Shown here in pieces: positions 57,227-64,000 of a DNA stretch of 64,000 bases; positions within the stretch are counted from its first letter, which is position 1, and each line of letters begins with the position of its first letter. Position numbers and translations under genes: made by a program. The notes beneath the pieces were generated by a model. That model saw only the letters and a list, made by a program, of their open reading frames with translations. It did not search any database and had not been told where the DNA came from. The DNA is from Paracoccus sp. S3-43 (GTDB lineage Bacteria; Pseudomonadota; Alphaproteobacteria; Rhodobacterales; Rhodobacteraceae), in contig NZ_CP119082.1 of the NCBI RefSeq assembly GCF_029027965.1, positions 3,157,825 to 3,221,824 on the forward strand, given 5' to 3'.

Positions 57227-57960
57227 TCCGTTTCGCCTTGGGCGCCCTGCTGGCCTGGCAGCTGGCGGTCTGGGCCTTGCAGATCCCGCGCTTCCTGCTG
57301 CCCGGCCCGCTGGCCGTGGGTCGCGCCATGCTGGACGCCCCCGACCTGCTGGCCCGCGCCGCGCTGACGACCCTGGCCGAGATCGCGGCGGGCTTTGTCA
57401 TCGGCGCGGGGCTGGGGATCGTGCTGGCGCTGCTGACGGGGCTGCTGCCCGGCCTGCGCCGGACGCTGACGCCCGTGATGACCTTCAGCCAGACGGTCCC
57501 GATCTTCGCCTTCGCGCCGCTGCTGACGCTGTGGCTGGGCTATGGCATCGCGCCCAAGATCGCGATCGTCGCGCTGATGGTGTTCTTTCCCGTCGCCTCG
57601 GCCTTTGGCGACGGGCTGGCACGCACCCCCAGGGTCTTTCGCGAACTGGCCGAGAGCATGGGCGCGACGCCGCTGGAGGCTTTGCGGATCGTGCGCATTC
57701 CCGCCGCTTTGCCGGATCTGGCAAGCGGGCTGCGAATTGCCGCCGTCTACGCCCCGGCGGCGGCCATCGTCGGCGAATGGGTCGGCGGGTCGCGAGGGCT
57801 TGGTGCGGTGATGATCCAGTCCAGCGGGCGCATGAAGATCGACCAGATGTTCGCGGCCCTTGCCACGACGATCCTGATCGCGGTCCTGTTCAAGGCCGCC
57901 GTGTCCCGCCTGGCCCTGCGGCTGGAGCGTCATGCGGCCGGATCGGATCAAGCCCGATGA
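57223..57960 (+). CDS. thiX: ABC permease of thiamine precursor transporter
   Basis: 245 residues. Permease of the SsuC/ThiX group with about six helices and the EAA loop (ELAESMGATPLEALRIVRIP). GTG start inside the tenA stop. The matching ATP-binding gene thiZ, normally next to thiXY, does not follow; the next 193 bp hold no recognisable gene. Confidence 0.92.
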   Translation: MIRFALGALLAWQLAVWALQIPRFLLPGPLAVGRAMLDAPDLLARAALTTLAEIAAGFVIGAGLGIVLALLTGLLPGLRRTLTPVMTFSQTVPIFAFAPLLTLWLGYGIAPKIAIVALMVFFPVASAFGDGLARTPRVFRELAESMGATPLEALRIVRIPAALPDLASGLRIAAVYAPAAAIVGEWVGGSRGLGAVMIQSSGRMKIDQMFAALATTILIAVLFKAAVSRLALRLERHAAGSDQAR

Positions 57961-58153
57961 ACCCGGAAGACCGATGGAACGCCGCCGGAGCGGTTCGAGA
58001 TGGCGCGCCCTGCAATCATGGCGTGCGGGAATCGTCCGGATCTGCTAGAGTGGCGGTTCGAGGACGGATTGGCCCAAGCACAGGGCGGATGCCGAGCTCT
58101 CCGGCGGATGCTGCGGATGGGCCGACCCTTTGCATGGGGAGGATAAAGCCATC

Positions 58154-59032
58154 ATGTCCGACCGAACGATTGGAAACCCGCTGAGCTGGAGCGCGCAAAG
58201 GCTGGCCGGGATGGGCCGGGGCCTTGGCCAGGCCATCGACGGGATCGGCAGCCACCAGATCGCCCGGCCGCGCGTCAATAGGATCGACTTTGCCGATATC
58301 CGCGCGGCCCTGCGGGAAGGCGCATCCGATTTCGCAGCGCTGCGTTCCGACGTGATCTTCCTGGTGGTGCTCTACCCGGTGATCGGCTTCATCCTGGCGG
58401 TCTGGGTGCTGAACGCCGGGCAGGTTCACCTGCTTTTCCCGCTCGCCGCAGGCTTTCCGCTGGTCGGCCCGGTCGCGGCCCTGGGCCTCTATGAGATGAG
58501 CCGCCGCCGCGAGGCGGGCCTTCCCGCCGACTGGGGCGCGGCACTCTCGGCCCTCAGCGGACGGGTGCTGGGGCCGGTGCTGATGCTTGGCCTGCTGCTG
58601 CTGGTCGTCTTCGTGCTGTGGCTGAATGCCGCCCATGCCATCTGGGGCGCAACGCTGGGACCGCAGACCTATGACAGCCTTCTGGCCCTGCTGCGGGATT
58701 GCCTGACCACCGAACCGGGACGAGAGATGCTGGTCCTGGGGACCGCCACGGGCTTTCTGTTCGCGGCTTTGGTCCTCTGCATCGGCATGGTCTCCTTCCC
58801 GATGCTGATCGACCGCCCCGTGGGCGTCCCGCTGGCCCTTGTGACCTCGCTGGCCGTGGCCCGGACAAATCCCGGCGCCACCGCTGCCTGGGGGCTTGTC
58901 GTAGCCGGTTTGCTGGTGCTGGGGATGATCCCGCTCTTTGCCGGGCTGATCGTGGTGCTGCCGATCCTGGGCCATGCGACCTGGCACCTCTATCGCCGCG
59001 CCGTGACCTTCCCGGACCCCGCCGCCGATTGA
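58154..59032 (+). CDS. DUF2189 family membrane protein
   Basis: 292 residues with about six membrane helices. DUF2189 start pattern VNRIDFADIRAALREGASDF, then LRSDVIFLVVLYPVIGFILA and RRREAGLPADWGAAL. The family often adjoins cytochrome oxidase genes in other Rhodobacteraceae, but here it stands alone. GGGAGGATAAAGCC lies upstream of the ATG. Function unknown. Confidence 0.85.
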   Translation: MSDRTIGNPLSWSAQRLAGMGRGLGQAIDGIGSHQIARPRVNRIDFADIRAALREGASDFAALRSDVIFLVVLYPVIGFILAVWVLNAGQVHLLFPLAAGFPLVGPVAALGLYEMSRRREAGLPADWGAALSALSGRVLGPVLMLGLLLLVVFVLWLNAAHAIWGATLGPQTYDSLLALLRDCLTTEPGREMLVLGTATGFLFAALVLCIGMVSFPMLIDRPVGVPLALVTSLAVARTNPGATAAWGLVVAGLLVLGMIPLFAGLIVVLPILGHATWHLYRRAVTFPDPAAD

Positions 59033-59057
59033 GGACCGTCCCCGAGCGCAGGCGACC

Positions 59058-60596
59058 CTAGACCAGCACCATCCCGATCGCCGCCCCGGCCCCCAATGCC
59101 AGCGCCACCGCCAGCCAGACCGGCGCGCCGCTTCGGATCACGACCGGCTGGATCCGGCGCGCATCCTCGGGGTGGGCGCGTTCCCACAGGGCCTGTTCCA
59201 CAATGCGCGGCAGCAGCGGGCCATAGCGCCCCACCGTGTGAGCCACGCGCGCCATGTCGCCCGCAAGCGCCCTGGGGCCGATGTTCGAACGGATATAGTC
59301 CGACACCACCGGCTTCGCCGCGTCCCAGATGTTCAGCTGCGGATCGACCGACCGGGCGACGCCTTCCACCACGACCATGGTGCGTTGCAGCAGGATCAGT
59401 TGCGTCTGTGTCTGCATCCCGAAGCGTTCCGTCACCTCGAACAGATAGGCCAGCAGGTTCGCCATGGAAATCCGGCTGGCATTGGCGCCGAAGATCGGCT
59501 CGCCCACGGCGCGCAGGGCGCGGGCGAACTGCGCCTCGTCGCGGTCGCGGGGGACGTAGCCGGCCTCGAAATGCACGCGGGCGACGCGGCGGTAATCCCG
59601 CTGGATGAAGCCATACAGGATCTCGGCATAGATGCGGCGGGTGTATTCGTCGATCTCGCCCATGATGCCGAAATCATAGGCGATCACATCGCCATTCGCC
59701 GCGACCTTCAGGTTGCCGTGATGCATGTCGGCATGAAAGAACCCGTCGCGCAGGGCATGTTGCAGAAACAGCTGGATCACCCGTGTGGCGATGCGGCTGA
59801 CATCATGGCCCGCCGCCAGCAGCCCGGCGCGGTCGCCCATCGGCAGGCCCTCGGCCCAGTCCGAGGTCAGGACGCGGCGCGAGGACAGATCCCAATGCGG
59901 ATGGGGAATGGCAAAACCCGGATCGCCCTTGGTGTTTTCGGCGAATTCGGACGCGTTCGCCGCCTCCAGCCGCATGTCCTGTTCGGCGGTGACGGTGGCT
60001 TCGAAATGGGCCACCACGTCGCGCGGGCGCAGGCGGCGGCTGCCGGGCGACAGGAACTCGATGATTCCGGCCGCGAAATGAAAGGCGTCGATGTCGCGGC
60101 GGAAGGCGCCCGCGATGCCGGGGCGCAGCACCTTGACCGCGACCTCGCGCCCCGTCTCGCGCACGCGGGCGCGGTGGACCTGGGCGATCGAGGCCGCCGC
60201 CACGGGTTCGGAAAACTCTGAAAACAGCAGATCGACCGGCTGGCGCAGATCGGTCTGGATGATCTCTTTCGCCTGATCCGTCGGAAAGGGCGGCAGGCGG
60301 TCCTGCAACATCCGCAGCTGGTCGGCCATCTGCACGCCGACCACATCGGCGCGGGTCGACAGGATCTGGCCGAACTTGATATAGGCCGGGCCAAGCGCGG
60401 TGATCGCCCGCGTGATCGGCGGCAGCGCCGGGTCGCCCCTGTAGCCCAGCCAGCGGAACGGCCAGCCGAGGATCCGGGCGGCGGCGCGCAGCCGGGGCGG
60501 CGCCTCCACCGCGTCCAGGACCGCGCCCATCGCGCCGGTGCGTTCGAAGGTGGCGCCGGTGCGGATCAGGCGCAGAAGGTTGTGCGGTCCCCTCAA
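59058..60596 (-). CDS. ubiB: Ubiquinone biosynthesis protein UbiB
   Basis: 512 residues. Atypical (ABC1/ADCK) kinase-like ATPase needed for ubiquinone synthesis. KxGQ motif in [13 protein letters not shown], Ala-rich loop [13 protein letters not shown], catalytic [11 protein letters not shown] and metal-binding YDFGIMGEI; one C-terminal membrane helix ([20 protein letters not shown]). TTG start forms a TTGA overlap with the ubiE stop. Confidence 0.93.
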   Translation of the reverse strand: MRGPHNLLRLIRTGATFERTGAMGAVLDAVEAPPRLRAAARILGWPFRWLGYRGDPALPPITRAITALGPAYIKFGQILSTRADVVGVQMADQLRMLQDRLPPFPTDQAKEIIQTDLRQPVDLLFSEFSEPVAAASIAQVHRARVRETGREVAVKVLRPGIAGAFRRDIDAFHFAAGIIEFLSPGSRRLRPRDVVAHFEATVTAEQDMRLEAANASEFAENTKGDPGFAIPHPHWDLSSRRVLTSDWAEGLPMGDRAGLLAAGHDVSRIATRVIQLFLQHALRDGFFHADMHHGNLKVAANGDVIAYDFGIMGEIDEYTRRIYAEILYGFIQRDYRRVARVHFEAGYVPRDRDEAQFARALRAVGEPIFGANASRISMANLLAYLFEVTERFGMQTQTQLILLQRTMVVVEGVARSVDPQLNIWDAAKPVVSDYIRSNIGPRALAGDMARVAHTVGRYGPLLPRIVEQALWERAHPEDARRIQPVVIRSGAPVWLAVALALGAGAAIGMVLV

Positions 60597-61339
60597 AGCT
60601 TCCAGCCCGAATGCAGGGCGGCGATGCCCATCGACAGGTTGCGATATTGCACGCGGTCGAACCCGGCGGCGCGGATCAGGCCGGCAAAGGCGTCCTGGTC
60701 GGGGAACCTGCGGATCGATTCGACCAGATACTGATAGCTGTCGCGATCCCCCGTCACCGCCTGGCCCATCGCCGGAATGACGTTGAAGCTGTAGCGGTCA
60801 TAGGCCCATTGCATCGCCGGCACCGGGATCTGGCTGAATTCCAGCACCATCAGCCGCCCGCCGGGGCGCAACACGCGAAACGCCTCGGCCAGGGCGTCGG
60901 GGATGCGGGTGACGTTGCGGATGCCGAAGCTGATCGTATAGCGGTCGAAGCTGTTCTCGGCAAAGGGCAGCGCCATCGCATCGCCCGTGACCCAGGCCAG
61001 CCGGTCGGACTTTTCGACGGCATCGGCGCGCTTGCGCCCCTCGACCAGCATCTGTTCGGTCATGTCGCAGACGGTGACGCGGGCGCCCGGCGCGCGGTCC
61101 AGGAAACGGAAGGCGATGTCGCCCGTGCCGCCCGCCACGTCCAGCAGGTGCTGGCCGTCGCGCGGCGCCAGCCAGTCCATCATCGCATTCTTCCAGACGC
61201 GGTGGATGCCAGCGCTCATCAGGTCGTTCATCAGGTCGTAACGGGACGCGACGCTGGAAAAGACCCCGTGGACCATCCCGGCCTTGGCATCCTCGTCCAC
61301 GGTCTGGAAACCGAAATGGGTCTGCTTCTTGTCGCTCAT
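60593..61339 (-). CDS. ubiE: Demethylmenaquinol/2-methoxy-benzoquinol C-methyltransferase UbiE
   Basis: 248 residues. SAM methyltransferase: [20 protein letters not shown] start, motif [49 protein letters not shown]. The start at 61339 gives the family N-terminus [11 protein letters not shown]; an ATG 8 codons upstream is also in frame. Divergent from mutM across 75 bp. Confidence 0.94.
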   Translation of the reverse strand: MSDKKQTHFGFQTVDEDAKAGMVHGVFSSVASRYDLMNDLMSAGIHRVWKNAMMDWLAPRDGQHLLDVAGGTGDIAFRFLDRAPGARVTVCDMTEQMLVEGRKRADAVEKSDRLAWVTGDAMALPFAENSFDRYTISFGIRNVTRIPDALAEAFRVLRPGGRLMVLEFSQIPVPAMQWAYDRYSFNVIPAMGQAVTGDRDSYQYLVESIRRFPDQDAFAGLIRAAGFDRVQYRNLSMGIAALHSGWKL

Positions 61340-61414
61340 CCGCTTGCCGATCCGCTGTTTCATCGCCAGATAGACCCGACGCGCCTGCGGCACAATGGAT
61401 CGAAAGGACCGGGA

Positions 61415-62260
61415 TTGCCAGAACTGCCCGAAGTCGAAACCGTCCGCCGCGGCCTGTTGCCGCATCTGGAAGGCCAACGCATCGCGCGGGCCGAGGTTCG
61501 CCGCCCCGACCTGCGCTGGCCGCTGCCCGTCGATCTGGTGCAGGTGCTGACCGGCGCCACGGTCACGGCGCTGCGGCGGCGGTCGAAATACCTGCTGGCC
61601 GATCTGGACCGGGGCGGCACGCTGCTGATGCATCTGGGCATGTCGGGGCGGATGCTGGTGGAGGGGGGCAGCCTTGGCGATTTCCACCGCGATCCGGCGA
61701 TCCTGCCGCGCCACGATCATGTGGTGCTGGTGACGGATGCCGGGGCCACGATCACCTTCAACGACGCCCGCCGCTTCGGCATGGTGGACCTGATCCGCGA
61801 AGGGGTGTCGCATCCGCTGCTGGACCACCTGGGGCCGGAACCCTTCGACGACGCCTTCTCGCCCGCCTCTCTCGCGGCGGCCTTCGCGGGCCGCAAGGTG
61901 CCGGTGAAACAGGCGCTGCTGGACCAGCGGATCGTCGCGGGGCTGGGCAATATCTATGTGTCCGAGGCGCTGCACCGCGCGGGCATCGACCCGCGCCGGG
62001 CGGCGGGGCGCATCGGGGCCGCGCGCATCGCCGCATTGGTCGGCCATATCCGCGAGGTGCTGACCGATGCCATCGCGGCGGGCGGATCCAGTCTGCGCGA
62101 TCACCGCCAGGCCAGCGGGGAACTGGGCTATTTCCAGCACAGCTTCCGCGTCTATGACCGCGAGGGCGCGCCCTGCCCCACCCCCGGCTGCGCGGGCACC
62201 ATCCGCCGCATCGTGCAGGGCGGGCGATCCAGTTTCTTCTGTCCGATGTGCCAGCGATAG
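61415..62260 (+). CDS. mutM: Formamidopyrimidine-DNA glycosylase
   Basis: 281 residues. Removes 8-oxoguanine and nicks the AP site. After removal of the initiator the N-terminal Pro nucleophile leads [14 protein letters not shown]2TH region [19 protein letters not shown] and a C-terminal zinc finger (CPTPGC...FFCPMCQR). The start codon is TTG with AAAGGA upstream; there is no ATG alternative. Divergent from ubiE, the common order in Rhodobacteraceae. Confidence 0.96.
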   Translation: MPELPEVETVRRGLLPHLEGQRIARAEVRRPDLRWPLPVDLVQVLTGATVTALRRRSKYLLADLDRGGTLLMHLGMSGRMLVEGGSLGDFHRDPAILPRHDHVVLVTDAGATITFNDARRFGMVDLIREGVSHPLLDHLGPEPFDDAFSPASLAAAFAGRKVPVKQALLDQRIVAGLGNIYVSEALHRAGIDPRRAAGRIGAARIAALVGHIREVLTDAIAAGGSSLRDHRQASGELGYFQHSFRVYDREGAPCPTPGCAGTIRRIVQGGRSSFFCPMCQR

Positions 62261-62330
62261 CCCGCCTTGGCTTTCCGCCCGCGCTTTTGATAGGGTCCGC
62301 CACGAACCCTTTGCAACCGGGACGTAGCCC

Positions 62331-63107
62331 ATGGCCTATGACACCATCATCGTCGAGATCGAGGGCAGCGTCGCCCTGATCCGGCTGAACCGCCCCGAGG
62401 CGCTGAACGCGCTGAACACCGCGCTGATCACCGAACTGGGCCAGGCCCTGGCGGATGCCGACCGCAACGACAAGATCCGCTGCGTCGTTCTGACCGGCAG
62501 CGAAAAGGCCTTCGCCGCCGGGGCCGACATCAAGGAGATGTCCACCAAGACCTTCGTGGACGCCTATGACGAGGATCTGTTCGGCGCCCGCATCGACGCC
62601 ATCACCCGCATCCGCAAGCCGATCATCGCCGCCGTTTCCGGCTATGCCCTGGGCGGGGGCTGCGAACTGGCGATGATCTGCGACTTCATCATCGCCGCCG
62701 ACACCGCGAAATTCGGCCAGCCGGAAATCAACCTGGGCGTCATCGCGGGCATCGGCGGCACCCAGCGGCTGACGCGATTCGTGGGCAAGTCCAAGGCCAT
62801 GGACATGCACCTGACCGGCCGCTTCATGGACGCGGCCGAGGCGGAACGGTCGGGCCTCGTCAGCCGCGTGGTCCCCGCCGCCAAGCTGATCCCCGAGGCG
62901 ATGGCCGCCGCCCGCAAGATCGCGGAAAAATCGCAGATCTCGGTCAAGGCCGCGAAAGAGGCCGTCAACCGCGCCTACGAGACGACCATGACCGAAGGCA
63001 TCCTGTTCGAACGCCGCAATTTCCAGGCGCTGTTTTCCACCGAGGACCAGAAGGAAGGCATGGCCGCCTTCCTGGAAAAGCGCGAGCCGCAATTCCGCGA
63101 CCGCTGA
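62331..63107 (+). CDS. Enoyl-CoA hydratase
   Basis: 258 residues, crotonase family. Hydrates trans-2-enoyl-CoA in fatty-acid oxidation. Oxyanion and catalytic regions: [32 protein letters not shown], and the catalytic Glu pair in [20 protein letters not shown]. 70 bp after mutM. Confidence 0.95.
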   Translation: MAYDTIIVEIEGSVALIRLNRPEALNALNTALITELGQALADADRNDKIRCVVLTGSEKAFAAGADIKEMSTKTFVDAYDEDLFGARIDAITRIRKPIIAAVSGYALGGGCELAMICDFIIAADTAKFGQPEINLGVIAGIGGTQRLTRFVGKSKAMDMHLTGRFMDAAEAERSGLVSRVVPAAKLIPEAMAAARKIAEKSQISVKAAKEAVNRAYETTMTEGILFERRNFQALFSTEDQKEGMAAFLEKREPQFRDR

Positions 63108-63268
63108 TTTTCGGGCTTTCCTTTGCGGGCCATTTGCCCTATAGGCCCCGGCTTACATGCGCGTGGGCCCGCTTAGGCAAGAATCATGACCGCTTTCCCC
63201 GGAAGGCGGCGTCTTGGGTCTTTTGCGCAATCGAAACGCTGAAGACCTGAACAGGAAGAACAAGACCC

Positions 63269-63538
63269 ATGGCCAACTCGCCCCAGTCCAAGAAACGCGC
63301 CCGCCAGATCGAGCGTCGCACCGACGTGAACAAGGCCCGCCGTTCGCGCATCCGCACCTTCATCCGCAAGGTCGAAGAGGCCATCGCCTCGGGCAATGCC
63401 GACGAGGCCAAGGCGGCCCTGCAAGCGGCCCAGCCGGAACTGATGCGCGGCGTGACCAAGGGCGTCGTCCACAAGAATACCGCGTCGCGGAAAATCTCGC
63501 GCCTGGCATCGCGCGTGAAGGCCCTGTCGGCGGCCTGA
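63269..63538 (+). CDS. rpsT: 30S ribosomal protein S20
   Basis: 89 residues, the basic helical S20: [20 protein letters not shown] start and [27 protein letters not shown] is 9 nt upstream. A strong hairpin follows at 63605. In Rhodobacterales rpsT is usually next to dnaA. Confidence 0.97.
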   Translation: MANSPQSKKRARQIERRTDVNKARRSRIRTFIRKVEEAIASGNADEAKAALQAAQPELMRGVTKGVVHKNTASRKISRLASRVKALSAA

Positions 63539-63604
63539 TCCCCCGCGCCTTGCGCGGCGCTGATTGCCTTGAAATCGCGGCCCCGCGGGGCCAGGAAACC
63601 CGGT

Positions 63605-63640
63605 CGGGTGCGGTTGCGAAACCGCGCCCGATTTCCGTTT
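63605..63640 (+). terminator. Terminator after rpsT
   Basis: CGGGTGCGGTT-GCGA-AACCGCGCCCG, 11-bp stem with one G-U pair, followed by ATTTCCGTTT, 66 bp after the rpsT stop. Best intrinsic terminator in the window. Confidence 0.75.
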
Positions 63641-64000
63641 CTGCGCCTGCGAATGTTGCAAAAATGCCGACATATCAAGGCGTTCAGGATTCTTTCCTTT
63701 CGAGTCAAGGGGCTCGCAGATTCGATTTGGCAAAGCCCCTGTCAAGCACATAGTTCGGTTGCAGCGGGCCGCGCGCCATTGCTAACCTCATGAGGCGATT
63801 CACGTCGCTGTGTTGGGGACGGGCCGGTTTCCCGCGGATCCGAAAGGGTCGCGGGCATCGGTCGGGCCAGAAGGCTTCAGGCGCCTTCACGGCCCTCGGG
63901 TTGTTCTTGCAGACGGCTGCCACCGGCTGCGCGGAACCCCGTGTCTTGGATTGGACATCGGGCGAAAGCCTCAGTCATGCGGCCCGTCCGGGGCCGCAGG
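63641..64000. other. Non-coding right edge, probable dnaA leader
   Basis: 360 bp with no convincing coding frame on either strand. A possible promoter TTGGCA-N16-CATAGT lies near 63728-63755, and a G/C hairpin (GCGGCCC...GGGCCGC) lies near the last bases. The mutM - enoyl-CoA hydratase - rpsT order implies dnaA beyond the edge. No DnaA-box consensus was spotted. Confidence 0.4.

Noticed and set aside
57957..58184. Short frame starting ATGA-coupled to thiX (MNPEDRWNAAG...)
   Set aside because: It has the right position for thiZ but shows no Walker or signature motif and reads as low-complexity. Treated as non-coding.

Overview
The window is a GC-rich alphaproteobacterial chromosome segment, almost certainly from a Paracoccus-like member of the Rhodobacteraceae. 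The indications are a form IC RuBisCO operon with cbbX and a divergent cbbR, flagellar genes of the Rhodobacterales type, an AglEFGAK alpha-glucoside system, a PQQ cluster with quinoprotein-relay genes, and the order mutM - enoyl-CoA hydratase - rpsT at the right edge. Genes are densely packed, and most operon joints are 4-bp ATGA/GTGA overlaps. No tRNA, rRNA, insertion sequence, phage or CRISPR array was seen.

Layout. 1-3213: flagellar genes (flagellin cut by the left edge, FlgN-like, flgJ, then divergent fliK and flgD). 3210-12870: cbbR and the Calvin-cycle operon cbbF-P-T-A-L-S-X plus rpe. 12862-14255: a DsbA-like protein and an atypical SDR. 14405-19061: tandem glycine riboswitch and gcvT-H-P. 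19072-24135: argC, DUF779 protein, topoisomerase IB, an NAD aldehyde dehydrogenase and a GAF-Fis regulator. 24203-33062: PQQ glucose dehydrogenase and the agl operon. 33145-42594: pqqABCDE flanked by two broken quinoprotein-relay genes, followed by a LuxR response regulator, a FIST protein, a hybrid histidine kinase and two small secreted proteins. 42766-47129: five tightly coupled genes for an ABC importer, an acyl-CoA-dehydrogenase-like enzyme and a carboxymuconolactone-decarboxylase-family protein. 47549-50303: a TRAP transporter. 50541-50855: an H-NS family protein. 51223-57960: a TPP riboswitch and thiD-O-S-G-E-F-Y-tenA-thiX. 58154-63538: DUF2189 protein, ubiB, ubiE, mutM, enoyl-CoA hydratase, rpsT. 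The right edge probably lies just upstream of dnaA.

How it works together. The cbb genes encode the RuBP-regenerating and carboxylating steps of CO2 fixation under CbbR. The agl genes import alpha-glucosides and hydrolyse them inside the cell. The neighbouring membrane glucose dehydrogenase oxidises glucose in the periplasm and needs the PQQ made by pqqABCDE. The response regulator/FIST/kinase trio resembles the nosP-nahK(ercS') signalling genes next to the PQQ cluster of Pseudomonas aeruginosa. The most notable unlisted signal is a perfect 12-bp palindrome, CGACCTTGGTCG, found just upstream of the predicted promoter of pqqA and again upstream of the response-regulator operon. This suggests one autoregulated quinoprotein regulon. 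At the same time, the two relay genes flanking pqqABCDE are disrupted (two single-base frameshifts in one, internal deletions in the other), so this system appears to be decaying or misassembled.
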